The notes: generated by a model not told the origin, from the letters alone. Shown: positions 7,094 through 16,285, counted from the first letter of the stretch. The stretch: 24,109 nt of DNA from JAAYBT01 sp964404395 (GCA_964404395.1 CAYOKA010000022.1:1-24109), one strand, 5' to 3'. Translations and numbers: made by a program.

Positions 7094-9019
7094 TTATACA
7101 ATCCTTTTAAATATCTTTTCCAGCTCGTACTGTTTTAGCCTTAGTATGGCTGGGCGGCCATGGGGGCAGGTATAGGGATTATCCAGCTTGGACAGCCTAT
7201 CAAGGAGAGCTGAAATTTCTCTTTCATCCAGTTTTTTTCTTGCCTTTATTGCCGATTTACAGGCAATTTTGTATATTGCTTCGTCTGCAACAATATTTTT
7301 CTCACCTTTGCTTCCATCCATTACGAAGTCAAGTAATTCCAGGAACAGCTTGCCTACATCAAGCTCTCTTTGGGCAAAGGGGACCGCACGCATAACGATG
7401 GAATTTGCACCGAAAGCTTCGTAGCTAAATCCCAGCGATTCAAAGAATGATGATTCACTTATTGCAAATTGGTATTCACTTGCAGTCAGCTCAATAGGAA
7501 CAAGGGATATCAACATTTGAGATAGTGGCTTGCCCTTACCGAATGCCTCCTTCAATTCTTCATAGCATATACGTTCATGGGCGGCATGCTGATCGAGCAA
7601 AAACAGCTCATTCTCCCCTTCGAGGAATACGTAGGTAGAAAAGGCCTGTCCGACAATCCTTATGCCGCCAAAAAGAGAGCTGGTGGGCAGCTGAAGCTCA
7701 TCTGATTTTGGTTTATCAGGTGTCTCTGATTGTAGCGTCTGTGATGTCGGTGTACTGTATTTATCACTTTCACCATCTGATTCGGAAACCAGGAAGCCAA
7801 CTTTATTGTAATGACCTGATATTGCTTCCTCCCTTTTCCGGTCCAGTTCCTCCTTCACCCGCTTAAAATCCTGTTGCGAATAAACAGGCTTGTTACCCAT
7901 ATTATCATTTAGCGTATAAGAATTCCCCGTTGAAGCCCTTGATGGAGCCTTGGGCGATGGCTTCGATGACACAGAGTCATTATTCACATTAGATTTCTTA
8001 GGATTACTATCCGGCAAGGTCCTTATAGTAGACTGAGTCATTAAGGTACCGTTTATTGCATGGTAAACCGCCCGGAAGATATCCTGCTCATTGGAGAACT
8101 TCACCTCCAATTTAGAAGGGTGCACGTTGACATCGACACCGACAGGATTCAAACGGATATCAAGCAAAACAAAGGCATGCTTATTTTTCATAAGAAATGT
8201 AGAGTAAGCCGAATCAATTGCGGCGGCAATAGTTTTGTTGCGGACACACCTTCTATTGATGTAAATAGACTGATGATTTCTGTTGGAACGTGCAATTTCG
8301 GGTTTCCCGATATATCCAATGATTTTCACCTGTTCATCCTGGTAGTTAACCTCCATAAGCTGCTTAGCGGTTTGCCCACCATAAACACTAAATACGGTAC
8401 TTTTCAAATCACCGTTACCCGGCGTATGTACTACCGTTGATCCATTATTGATCAGCTTAAAAGAGATATCAGGATAGCCAAGAGAGATTCTGCTGAACAT
8501 ATCTGCAGTGTGACCGGCTTCCGTGGAATCCTTTTTTAGAAACTTATATCTGGCCGGTGTATTGAAAAACAGTTCACTAACAGTAATTGACGTGCCGACA
8601 GGACATCCTATCGGCTTTACATCCAAAACTTGTCCGGCTTTTACTCTAATAAAGGTACCCTGCAAGGAGCTCTTAACTCTCGTTGAAAGCTGCACATCCG
8701 ATACTGAGGCTATACTGGCCAAAGCCTCTCCCCTAAAGCCCATACTTTTTATAGACTCCAAATCGTCTGCTCGTCTGATTTTGCTGGTAGCGTGTCTTTC
8801 AAATGCAATTTGCACATCATCCTCTGTAAGCCCGCTACCGTTGTCAATCACGCGTATAAAGGAAATACCCCCGTTACGGATTTCAACGCTGATGTTATCA
8901 GCCCCTGCGTCTATGGAGTTTTCGACCAGCTCCTTAATAACAGAGGCAGGTCTTTCAATCACTTCGCCTGCTGCGATTTTGTTAGCAGTGTTCTCATCAA
9001 GTATAATTATTTTCCCCAT
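7094..9019 (-). CDS. mutL: DNA mismatch repair protein MutL (endonuclease type)
   Basis: MutL couples mismatch recognition by MutS to strand incision. The 641-residue product has an N-terminal GHKL ATPase domain (about 1-330) with LVENSIDAGA (E33), DNGSG (59-63) and GFRGEAL (94-100), a polar low-complexity linker (about 340-450), and a C-terminal dimerisation/endonuclease domain. The metal-site motif DQHA(X)2E(X)4E is complete (D476, H478, E482, E487) and CPHGRP (618-623) is present, so this MutL should nick DNA itself, as in bacteria without MutH. The start is ATG 9019, with AGGAGGGG 5 bases upstream inside the end of mutS; the mutS stop (9021-9023) and this ATG are one base apart (TAG-C-ATG). 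A longer in-frame start at 9061 has no support. Confidence 0.97.
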   Translation of the reverse strand: MGKIIILDENTANKIAAGEVIERPASVIKELVENSIDAGADNISVEIRNGGISFIRVIDNGSGLTEDDVQIAFERHATSKIRRADDLESIKSMGFRGEALASIASVSDVQLSTRVKSSLQGTFIRVKAGQVLDVKPIGCPVGTSITVSELFFNTPARYKFLKKDSTEAGHTADMFSRISLGYPDISFKLINNGSTVVHTPGNGDLKSTVFSVYGGQTAKQLMEVNYQDEQVKIIGYIGKPEIARSNRNHQSIYINRRCVRNKTIAAAIDSAYSTFLMKNKHAFVLLDIRLNPVGVDVNVHPSKLEVKFSNEQDIFRAVYHAINGTLMTQSTIRTLPDSNPKKSNVNNDSVSSKPSPKAPSRASTGNSYTLNDNMGNKPVYSQQDFKRVKEELDRKREEAISGHYNKVGFLVSESDGESDKYSTPTSQTLQSETPDKPKSDELQLPTSSLFGGIRIVGQAFSTYVFLEGENELFLLDQHAAHERICYEELKEAFGKGKPLSQMLISLVPIELTASEYQFAISESSFFESLGFSYEAFGANSIVMRAVPFAQRELDVGKLFLELLDFVMDGSKGEKNIVADEAIYKIACKSAIKARKKLDEREISALLDRLSKLDNPYTCPHGRPAILRLKQYELEKIFKRIV

Positions 9020-9020
9020 G

Positions 9021-11636
9021 CTAGCCCCTCCTGGCTTTCTTTTGCAGAGTGTACAAAACATTCATTGCATCCAGAGGTGTAATCGTTGATATATCAATTG
9101 CTTTTAGCTCTTCTAATACTTCTTTTCCTGACTTATCTTCATTGTTGCTTACACGGAACAAATCCACCTGACCATCAAAGGGTATATTCCTCCGTCTTGT
9201 CTTGTACCTATTTATATCTGCAGCCTCAAGCTCCTTCAGCAGCTCCTTTGCCCTGTCAGTCACAACCTCCGGTACGCCTGCCAGCTTGGCTACCTGTATC
9301 CCATAGCTGCCATCGGCACCGCCACGGATAATCTTTCTAAGAAATATTATGTCATCTCCCTTTTCCTTCACGGCAACACAATAATTCTTAATGCCGGGCA
9401 TCTTATCCTCAAGCTCAGTCAATTCGTGGTAGTGAGTGGCAAAGAGTGTCCTGCTTCCCACCTTTTCCTTGTTTGAGACATACTCAATAACAGACCAGGC
9501 TATACTTAGACCGTCAAAGGTGCTTGTTCCTCTGCCAATCTCATCAAGGATTAGCAGGCTTCTTGACGTAGCATTTTCCAGGATATTTGCTACCTCAGAC
9601 ATTTCCACCATAAACGTGCTCTGCCCCGCGGCAAGATCGTCTGATGCTCCGACGCGTGTAAAAGTCCTATCAACAATACCGATTTTGGCACTGTTGGCAG
9701 GCACAAAACTCCCGATCTGTGCCATAAGCACAATTAGTGCCACCTGCCTCATATATGTGGATTTACCGGCCATATTGGGTCCTGTAATTACAGACAGTCT
9801 ATTTTCATCCATGTCAAGATAGGTATCGTTTGGGACAAATTCGCCTTGTTCAAGCATCTTCTCGACAACAGGATGCCTTCCTGCTTCTATTTTAATGATC
9901 TGCTTATCGTTCACCTCAGGCTTGCAGTAATTCTCCCGGTCGGCAGTTTCTGCAAGGGCGCAAAGCACATCAAGCTCGGCCAGGCATGCTGCTGTTTTTT
10001 TGACTCTGTTGACTTGCGAAGCGATTTTATCTCTTATTTGTATGAAAATATTATACTCCAGGTCAATGATTTTGCTCTCAGCTCCGAGAATGTTCTCCTC
10101 CATCTCCTTAAGCTCAGGTGTCACATATCTTTCGCAGTTTGTAAGAGTCTGCTTCCTGATGTATTCGTCAGGTACCAGATGAAAGTAGGACTTAGTCACT
10201 TCTAGAAAATATCCGAATACTCTTGTAAATCCTATTTTCAAATTCTTAATGCCGGTTTTTTCTCTTTCCGAGCTTTCCAGCTCTGCAATCCACTGTTTTC
10301 CATCGGTTGTAGCACTTCTGAGCTTGTCCACCTCATCATTATATCCTGACTTAATGATTCCACCTTCTTTTATGGTAACAGGCGGATCATCCATTATAGA
10401 ATGCTCTATCAGATCCGCAATATCTTCAAGCTCCTCCATCAGGCTATTGTTTCTCAGAATAAGGGAAGAAGTACAAGCGTTTAAAATATCCTTGATATTA
10501 GGTATCTGTAACAATGAATTTTTAAGAGCAATTAAATCACGGCAATTTGCGCTGCCCAATACTATTTTGCCAATCAACCTCTCCACATCATATACTCTCT
10601 TAAAAAGCTCTCGCAGCTCCATACGCACCATAAACTTATCCTTCAGCTCAGCTACAGCATCGAGTCGTTCATTAATGTCGTCAATGTTGACCAGGGGCAT
10701 TTCCAGCCACCTTCGGAGTGTTCTGGCTCCCATTGAGGTCATGGTCCTATCCAGGACCCAAAGTAGCGAGCCCTTGCGATCTTTCTCCCGCATAGTCTCA
10801 ATCAGCTCAAGATTTCTTCTGCTGGAGTGGTCAACAATCATATATTCCTCAAGCCTGTAAGGGGTAATTTTTTCTATATGCTCAAGGCTTGCCCTTTGTG
10901 TGTGTTCCAGATAATACATCAAGGCGCCGCAGGCGTTAATGCAAAGCTCAAACGTTTCTTCGGGCAGTGGATTTTCGCCCAGCTGCTCTGACAAAATTTT
11001 ATGTGCATAGCTGTCTTCAAAATATTGGTCATCAAGTGCCGAAATATAAACATTGTAACGATTGCAAAGCTGTACCAATGTATCCTTCGAGTTATATAAT
11101 GTCTGGTTAGTAAGGATTTCAGCGGGGTTGAATTTGGCTATTTCATCTAAAAGCTTGCTAACTGTATTTCCCCATGTGATTCTAGTAGTAAAAAACTCAC
11201 CGGTTGAAACGTCCACAACGGCAAGGCCGAACATTATACTCTTCGCATAGACACAGACCAGGTAGTTGTTCTTTTTTTCATCCAGCATTGCTGAATCAGT
11301 AACGGTTCCCGGCGTTACTACCTTTACAACTTCTCTTTTGACAATCCCTTTTGCCAGGGCTGGATCTTCGACCTGCTCGCAGATTGCTACTTTGTAGCCC
11401 TTTGAAATAAGACGAGCAATGTATCCGTCCACAGCATGATGAGGGACTCCACACATTGGCGCCCGCTCCTCCAGCCCACAGTCTCGGCCTGTAAGAGTGA
11501 TTTCCAGCTCTCGGGAAGCAAGGATGGCATCATCGAAAAACATTTCATAAAAATCACCCAATCTGAACATGAGAATGCAATCCTTGTATTGCTCCTTCGT
11601 GTCCATATATTGCTGCATCATTGGTGTTAAAGACAT
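9021..11636 (-). CDS. mutS: DNA mismatch repair protein MutS
   Basis: MutS binds mismatches and small loops and, with ATP, recruits MutL. The 871-residue protein is full length. The mismatch-reading F-x-E motif is in GDFYEMFF (F29, E31), the Walker A is GPNMAGKST (619-627), the Walker B is LLILDEIGRG (694-703), and ATHYHEL (733-739) follows. Near the C-terminus QVDLF (823-827) fits the QxxLF form of a sliding-clamp-binding motif. It lies between miaB and mutL; mutL begins one base after its stop, and a GTGAGG site precedes ATG 11636. It is a MutS1-type repair protein, not a MutS2 paralogue, as shown by the N-terminal mismatch domain. Confidence 0.98.
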   Translation of the reverse strand: MSLTPMMQQYMDTKEQYKDCILMFRLGDFYEMFFDDAILASRELEITLTGRDCGLEERAPMCGVPHHAVDGYIARLISKGYKVAICEQVEDPALAKGIVKREVVKVVTPGTVTDSAMLDEKKNNYLVCVYAKSIMFGLAVVDVSTGEFFTTRITWGNTVSKLLDEIAKFNPAEILTNQTLYNSKDTLVQLCNRYNVYISALDDQYFEDSYAHKILSEQLGENPLPEETFELCINACGALMYYLEHTQRASLEHIEKITPYRLEEYMIVDHSSRRNLELIETMREKDRKGSLLWVLDRTMTSMGARTLRRWLEMPLVNIDDINERLDAVAELKDKFMVRMELRELFKRVYDVERLIGKIVLGSANCRDLIALKNSLLQIPNIKDILNACTSSLILRNNSLMEELEDIADLIEHSIMDDPPVTIKEGGIIKSGYNDEVDKLRSATTDGKQWIAELESSEREKTGIKNLKIGFTRVFGYFLEVTKSYFHLVPDEYIRKQTLTNCERYVTPELKEMEENILGAESKIIDLEYNIFIQIRDKIASQVNRVKKTAACLAELDVLCALAETADRENYCKPEVNDKQIIKIEAGRHPVVEKMLEQGEFVPNDTYLDMDENRLSVITGPNMAGKSTYMRQVALIVLMAQIGSFVPANSAKIGIVDRTFTRVGASDDLAAGQSTFMVEMSEVANILENATSRSLLILDEIGRGTSTFDGLSIAWSVIEYVSNKEKVGSRTLFATHYHELTELEDKMPGIKNYCVAVKEKGDDIIFLRKIIRGGADGSYGIQVAKLAGVPEVVTDRAKELLKELEAADINRYKTRRRNIPFDGQVDLFRVSNNEDKSGKEVLEELKAIDISTITPLDAMNVLYTLQKKARRG

Positions 11637-11712
11637 TCCAGTAACCTCACTTGTTATGGCTCTATGCCCGGCCTATTAATTCTAAATAATCAGTCTTACC
11701 CTTTATATAATA

Positions 11713-13119
11713 TCATTGTCTGCCTTCCAGTGACCAGGTGCCTGTGTTATCTATAATCACATTTACAAGTCGCCCCGTCAAGTCGGCGCTGCCCTTGAAA
11801 TTTACTATCTTGTTTGTTCTTGTGCGTCCTGTCATCATGTTAATACTATTTTTACTTAGCCCCTCAACCAGGATTTCGACGCTCTTCCCGGCAAGCTGCT
11901 CATTTATCTGTTTGCCGATGGTATCCTGTAATTCTAAAAGAGCTGCGAATCTCTTTTTCTTAATATCTTCAGGTACCTGATCCAGCCTTTTGGCAGCAGG
12001 AGTGCCCGTCCGCTTTGAGTAGAGAAAGGTATACACATAATCGAACCGAACTCTTTCTATTAGATCCAGTGTTTGTGCAAAATCCTCCTCAGTCTCTCCG
12101 GGGTATCCTGCAATTATGTCTGTAGTAATTGAAATACCCGGGATTTGCGCCCTTATACTATCCACCAGTTGGAAATACTGCTCACGGCTGTATTTTCTAT
12201 TCATCTCGCTGAGAATTCTGTTGCTTCCTGCTTGTATGGGAAGGTGTACATGCTCGCACACCTTTTTGCATTCCTTCATCGCAAGAATCAACTCTTCAGT
12301 CAAATCCTTGGGGTGAGATGTCATGAAACGAATTCTTTCTATCCCTTCAACATCCTCCAGGCTGCGCAGCAATAGTGCAAAACTACTTTCGTCCTTCAGA
12401 TCCAGGCCGTATGAGTTGACGTTCTGACCCAGAAGAGTGATTTCCTTATATCCCTGATGTCCCAGCATCCTTGCTTCATGCAAAATATCCGACAGCTTTC
12501 TGCTTCTTTCACGTCCTCTTACATAGGGAACGATACAATAGGAGCAAAAATTGTTACATCCGTACATAATCGTCAGCCACGCTTTAACGCTGTGAGCCCT
12601 TTTGATTGGCATGCCCTCGGCAATATATCCATCAGAATCACTGACAAGCGCAAGCGGTTTTTCCGAGTTGAGCGTCATGTAAAGCATCTCAGGGAATTTG
12701 TAAAGATTGTGCGTGCCGAATATCAAGTCCACATGTCTATACTTCTTCAGAATGACATCTACCACATCATTTTGCTGCATCATGCAGCCGCATACAGAAA
12801 TAATTAGGTCAGGGTTTCGTCGTTTTAGAGCTTTTAGCGAACCCAGATGTCCATAAACCTTCAGTTCTGCGTTTTCTCTTACACAGCAGGTGTTATAAAG
12901 TATAAGATCTGCCTCTTCTATGCTGTCAGTATGCTTATATCCCATGGCGTCAAGCATTCCTGAAAGCTTTTCGGAATCATTTTCATTCATCTGGCAACCA
13001 AAGGTGCTTATATTATATTTTCTGATTGCATCAGGATTCTTTTCACGTACCAACTGTAAAAAAGCGTCCTGCCTTATCATTTCGTCCTCAGGTACTAATA
13101 TGTTTTCCCTTATATCCAA
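11713..13119 (-). CDS. miaB: tRNA-2-methylthio-N6-dimethylallyladenosine synthase MiaB
   Basis: A radical SAM methylthiotransferase that converts i6A37 to ms2i6A37 in tRNA. The 468-residue protein has the N-terminal UPF0004 domain with cluster cysteines C42 (GCQMN), C78 (NTCCV) and C112 (GCMM), the radical SAM motif CNNFCSYC (C188, C192, C195), and a C-terminal TRAM domain (about 400-465). Together these hold two [4Fe-4S] clusters. NSYGLD and the TSHPKDLTEEL segments are family-typical. Translation starts at TTG 13119: GGAGGG lies 9 bases upstream and no alternative is better. It heads the miaB-mutS-mutL-miaA-hfq run; mutS begins 76 bases downstream. The N-terminal 30 residues before the domain are common in Firmicutes MiaB. 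Confidence 0.97.
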   Translation of the reverse strand: MDIRENILVPEDEMIRQDAFLQLVREKNPDAIRKYNISTFGCQMNENDSEKLSGMLDAMGYKHTDSIEEADLILYNTCCVRENAELKVYGHLGSLKALKRRNPDLIISVCGCMMQQNDVVDVILKKYRHVDLIFGTHNLYKFPEMLYMTLNSEKPLALVSDSDGYIAEGMPIKRAHSVKAWLTIMYGCNNFCSYCIVPYVRGRERSRKLSDILHEARMLGHQGYKEITLLGQNVNSYGLDLKDESSFALLLRSLEDVEGIERIRFMTSHPKDLTEELILAMKECKKVCEHVHLPIQAGSNRILSEMNRKYSREQYFQLVDSIRAQIPGISITTDIIAGYPGETEEDFAQTLDLIERVRFDYVYTFLYSKRTGTPAAKRLDQVPEDIKKKRFAALLELQDTIGKQINEQLAGKSVEILVEGLSKNSINMMTGRTRTNKIVNFKGSADLTGRLVNVIIDNTGTWSLEGRQ

Positions 13120-13179
13120 ACTGTATTTCCCTCCATAAGCTTTTCCGTCATTCTATCTACTTAACCACTAAACTATATA

Positions 13180-13188
13180 ATTATATCA
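13180..13188 (-). promoter_or_regulatory. extended -10 promoter upstream of miaB
   Basis: On the minus strand the sequence reads TGATATAAT, a perfect -10 with the extended TG. The -35 region is poor. It would start the miaB-mutS-mutL-miaA-hfq transcript near 13173, about 55 bases before the TTG start. It lies in the 114-base gap after the hexosaminidase gene. Confidence 0.5.
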
Positions 13189-13233
13189 TGAATTCGCATA
13201 AATTCTTGCTTGGGGATCGTCTCTTTCTTTTGT

Positions 13234-14589
13234 CTAATCCTCCATACCATATTTTAACTCATCAATTTTTACATTAATTTCATCAATGTTCAAAGCTTCT
13301 TTGGGCTGGTTTGTCAACTGATACGTCTTCTTTAGATTCAATATCCTGCTAACACTTTCATCTATCCTCTCTTCTGTAATGTCCCCATTTGACACAGCAG
13401 CTTTCACAGAGTCGATTGCAGCCTGTTGCTTGTCGTAACCATGGCATATAAGTATAATATCGCTTCCTGCGGTAATCGATCCGACAACAGCATCTTCTAT
13501 AGTGTAGTTTTCAATAATAGCAGCCATTGTCATATCATCTGTGACAACAAGGCCGTCAAAGCCCATATCCTTTCTGAGAACATCGCTAATAAGAGCTTTT
13601 GAAAGTGAAGCCGGATACTCAGGATCTATTTTAGTCATTTGAATATGGGCGACCATCACAGCATCTGCCTCATTATCAACAGCGGCCTGAAAAGGTAGAA
13701 ATTCGAAGCTCCTCAACCGTTCCAAATCATATTCAACCTTAGGAAGTCCGACATGTGAGTCAACAATGGTATCGCCGTGCCCCGGGAAATGCTTTACTAC
13801 CGATATCACGCCATTGTCTCTTATTCCCTTCATTGCTTCTATCCCCAAGCTGCCGACAATTTCGGGGGTATTCCCGAAAGCTCTCTCCCCAATTACAGTG
13901 TTTTTCGGATTGCTCCATATGTCCAGTACGGGTGCAAAATTGGTATTGAAGCCAAAAGCCTTAAGCTGTTCAGCAAGCAAAGCACCTATCTTATAGGATA
14001 ATCCCTTATCATTGACCTCCCCTATTGACCCGGGAGAAGGAAGATCCCTTACCTGATCGGGCATTCTGCTGACCTTGCCGCCCTCCTCATCCACCGATAT
14101 GAATAGCGGTATTGCGTCCATATTAATATCCTTTATGGAATTTAACAACCCCAGTAATTGATCCGGGCTTTTGATGTTGCGTTGAAAGAGTATTACACCG
14201 CCCACCTTATTGTCCATTATCATCTTCTTCAATTGATTGTTAGGCTGCATACCTTCAAAGCCAACAATAAACATCTGGCCGATTTTTTCGTCTAGGGTCA
14301 TTTTTTCAACTCCATCAAAAACGCCATTCTTTTCGGTATCCTCAATGGGAATGCTTTCAGGCTTTGTTGTCTCAGTATTGCCGAATTCATTATACTCAGA
14401 AGTAGTCTTATCAACCGGAAATTGCTGATTCGGTTGAGATCCTGGATTATTACCCAAACTAACGCAGCCCCATAGTGTTAACGAGAATAAGACTGTTATA
14501 AACAGAGCCATGAGCCGCTTTTTCTTCTTAGTATTAGCTGTCATAAATCGTTTTACATCAGTTATATCCTGTTTTTTGAAGCTTCTCAC
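13234..14589 (-). CDS. nagZ: GH3 beta-N-acetylhexosaminidase lipoprotein (NagZ-like)
   Basis: Removes N-acetylglucosamine from muropeptide fragments outside the membrane, as B. subtilis NagZ does in cell-wall turnover. The 451-residue protein has a basic N-region and hydrophobic stretch ending in LTLWGC, a likely lipobox with C42 as the lipidated residue, then a low-complexity spacer (to about 90) and a GH3 TIM barrel. The loop KHFPGHGDTIVDSH (266-279) carries the Asp/His acid-base pair (D277, H279) and VVTDDMTM holds the nucleophile (D351). The second GH3 domain found in B. subtilis NagZ is absent. The start is unsure: GTG 14589 has AGAGG almost touching it, while in-frame ATG 14544 gives a more standard lipoprotein signal but lacks a ribosome binding site. 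It follows the OPRT-like gene by 59 bases. Confidence 0.9.
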   Translation of the reverse strand: MRSFKKQDITDVKRFMTANTKKKKRLMALFITVLFSLTLWGCVSLGNNPGSQPNQQFPVDKTTSEYNEFGNTETTKPESIPIEDTEKNGVFDGVEKMTLDEKIGQMFIVGFEGMQPNNQLKKMIMDNKVGGVILFQRNIKSPDQLLGLLNSIKDINMDAIPLFISVDEEGGKVSRMPDQVRDLPSPGSIGEVNDKGLSYKIGALLAEQLKAFGFNTNFAPVLDIWSNPKNTVIGERAFGNTPEIVGSLGIEAMKGIRDNGVISVVKHFPGHGDTIVDSHVGLPKVEYDLERLRSFEFLPFQAAVDNEADAVMVAHIQMTKIDPEYPASLSKALISDVLRKDMGFDGLVVTDDMTMAAIIENYTIEDAVVGSITAGSDIILICHGYDKQQAAIDSVKAAVSNGDITEERIDESVSRILNLKKTYQLTNQPKEALNIDEINVKIDELKYGMED

Positions 14590-14648
14590 CCTCTTATGCA
14601 GCTATTCAAATCTGAAATGTGTATTTTTATACATTTGAACAAATATGC

Positions 14649-15500
14649 TTATTGATAGATCTTTTTGTCAATGCAAAGCTGTGCTCGTTCTCTGGTTTTA
14701 TCGTCGGATTTTAATGAATCCTCAAGAAATTCAGGATGAACTTTCAAAAACACCTTCATGGACTCCCTGGGATCCGCCATGTATTTCAGGAGCATATCAT
14801 ATTGTCCTTTGCTGATAAGACTCATGTTATGAGCGCTGCTGAAAAACCTGTTATTAATAGATACCATGGCAAAGGAGCATACTTCATTTTTCTCCAGCAG
14901 CTCGCCCCCTCCCTGCAATCTGTCAACCACAACAACGGAGCATTTTATTTGGCCGCAAATGTTTTTTATGGCCGGTATCCATGCTCTTTCGTAGCTGGAG
15001 GCCACAGTTATCAAATCAGCAATATGAAGCACATTAGCACCATTAATGGATACGGCATCATAAGTCTCACCATTATGCGTTACGACGGCGCTCAGATCCT
15101 TATAAACTGTGATATGTGGTTTCTCAAGCATTTTTGCCAGAATCAGTGAAAAAAACCAGTCGCGCCTTTCTCCGCCGGAAATGTAGCTAATGCTGTCCAA
15201 ATCTATATTGTTTCGGACAAACTCAAGCATATTATCAATCAAACCCTTAAATATCTCATCGGAACTATAATTCGCCTCAATCAGCGGCAAAAGCTTTCCC
15301 GGACATCCCAGCCTGTCTGATTTAAATGCATCTATCTTTTCAAGCAGCTCAAGAGCCTTTTTCTCGCTTCCGTATAAAAAATGAGTATTTATATAATATG
15401 GGCCAAGTGTACCTGAAGTGTACCAAAAAGGCTTCCCCTCCTGACAAACCCTAACTGCTCCCGTTTGGAACAGCCAATTGACAAGCTTCTTATCAGACAT
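14649..15500 (-). CDS. orotate phosphoribosyltransferase-like protein, PRPP motif degenerate
   Basis: A 283-residue protein with the layout of an OPRT but longer than usual (OPRTs are about 190-220). FWYTSGTLGPYYIN (25-38) matches the orotate-side motif FxxxSGxxSPYYID; ISGGERRDWFFS (107-118) and ITVYKD (130-135) sit where the OPRT flexible-loop strands occur; and VVVVDRLQGGG (189-199) matches the late VxVDRxxGG strand. The PRPP-binding loop, normally VxxxEDVITTGGS, reads VLHIADLITVASS (157-169): the two adjacent acids are reduced to one Asp and the TTGGS turn is lost. About 65 extra C-terminal residues follow. Its ATG directly abuts the phosphatase stop (TAGATG), so translation is coupled. 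It may be a divergent enzyme, a pseudo-enzyme or a nucleotide sensor; I cannot choose. Confidence 0.72.
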   Translation of the reverse strand: MSDKKLVNWLFQTGAVRVCQEGKPFWYTSGTLGPYYINTHFLYGSEKKALELLEKIDAFKSDRLGCPGKLLPLIEANYSSDEIFKGLIDNMLEFVRNNIDLDSISYISGGERRDWFFSLILAKMLEKPHITVYKDLSAVVTHNGETYDAVSINGANVLHIADLITVASSYERAWIPAIKNICGQIKCSVVVVDRLQGGGELLEKNEVCSFAMVSINNRFFSSAHNMSLISKGQYDMLLKYMADPRESMKVFLKVHPEFLEDSLKSDDKTRERAQLCIDKKIYQ

Positions 15501-16190
15501 CTACTTCCTCTCTTCCTTCTTATTAACCTTCTTATTGTGTTCTCCCCACCATTTCTGATTTACAATCGTTCCGAGGTCGCTTCCCAGATGTGAAGCATCG
15601 CCTTCAACCACAGTGGAAAACACACCATCATCGTAGTCAATTATCGTCACACCGGTGTTTTCGCACCAGGACACATTGATCATTTCTTCAAGTGTGCAGG
15701 CTCTAAAGTGACATATTAGTGCACGTATTGCGGTGCCATGTGTTACTATACAGATATTCTTCCCAATGTTCTTATTAATAATAAGCATAATCTCGTCCAG
15801 AACACGCTTTTGAAACCCTGCCATAGACTCGCCGTTAGGCATCTGGTGCTCATGGGGAGAATTATCCCATGTTTCATAGGCATCAGGCCACTTTTCTGCC
15901 AATTCAGCCCATGTTAAGTCCTCCCAGTCCCCTCCATTGATTTCTTTTAACTGGTCCGATTGAGTGATTGGAAGGCTTTTAACTTCCGAAATATATGAGG
16001 CTGTCTGGAATGTTCTTTTTAGACTACTGGAATAAAGGACATCAATATCAACATCGGATAGCGCTTGTGCAACCCTCTTTGCCTGAAGATGCCCGCGTTC
16101 CGTAATGGGTGAATCAGTCCAGCCATGGAAATGTCTGGATTTGTTTCCTTCTGCTTCTGCATGCCGAACAAAAATCAATCTTGTTTTCAT
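15501..16190 (-). CDS. histidine phosphatase family protein (phosphoglycerate-mutase-like)
   Basis: A 229-residue member of the histidine phosphatase superfamily. The phosphohistidine motif FVRHAEAEGN (H10 from the chosen start), the ITERGHLQA segment, LKEINGGDWE with the acidic proton donor region, and CIVTHGTAIRAL with the second catalytic histidine are all present. The sequence does not show whether it acts on phosphoglycerate, alpha-ribazole phosphate, a nucleotide or another phosphoester; a general phosphatase is most likely. No cobalamin genes are nearby, which argues against CobC. ATG 16190 is chosen because GGAG lies 5 bases upstream (an adjacent ATG at 16193 is also possible). A sigma-A-like promoter precedes it and its stop touches the ATG of the OPRT-like gene. 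Confidence 0.88.
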   Translation of the reverse strand: MKTRLIFVRHAEAEGNKSRHFHGWTDSPITERGHLQAKRVAQALSDVDIDVLYSSSLKRTFQTASYISEVKSLPITQSDQLKEINGGDWEDLTWAELAEKWPDAYETWDNSPHEHQMPNGESMAGFQKRVLDEIMLIINKNIGKNICIVTHGTAIRALICHFRACTLEEMINVSWCENTGVTIIDYDDGVFSTVVEGDASHLGSDLGTIVNQKWWGEHNKKVNKKEERK

Positions 16191-16234
16191 CATCTCTCCA
16201 TTATCTTCTACCAGTAGCATTTACAAGATACTTA

Positions 16235-16285
16235 GCTTATAATGCTTTACTTATAACATTTTTTCTTCATAAGTTAATTATAAGC
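16235..16285. repeat. 9-bp inverted repeat with 33-base spacer in the phosphatase promoter region
   Basis: GCTTATAAT (16235-16243) and ATTATAAGC (16277-16285) are perfect inverted copies. The right arm contains the -10 hexamer of the minus-strand promoter. The arms could be a regulator site or part of a weak hairpin after pyrD; the A/T-rich composition makes chance possible. Confidence 0.4.

Noticed and set aside
9020..9061. Longer mutL start giving a 41-base overlap with mutS
   Set aside because: The 14 added residues are not family-like and lack a ribosome binding site; ATG 9019 has AGGAGGGG at ideal spacing.
8523..9089. Plus-strand open frame of 188 codons opposite mutL
   Set aside because: It lies wholly against the well-conserved N-terminal ATPase domain of mutL, has no ribosome binding site and no recognisable protein features. 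The same holds for the long plus-strand frame at 10249-10860 opposite mutS.
14603..14639. AT-rich imperfect hairpin between the OPRT-like gene and nagZ
   Set aside because: The stem is short, bulged and without G+C content or a U-tract, so it is not convincing as a terminator or operator.
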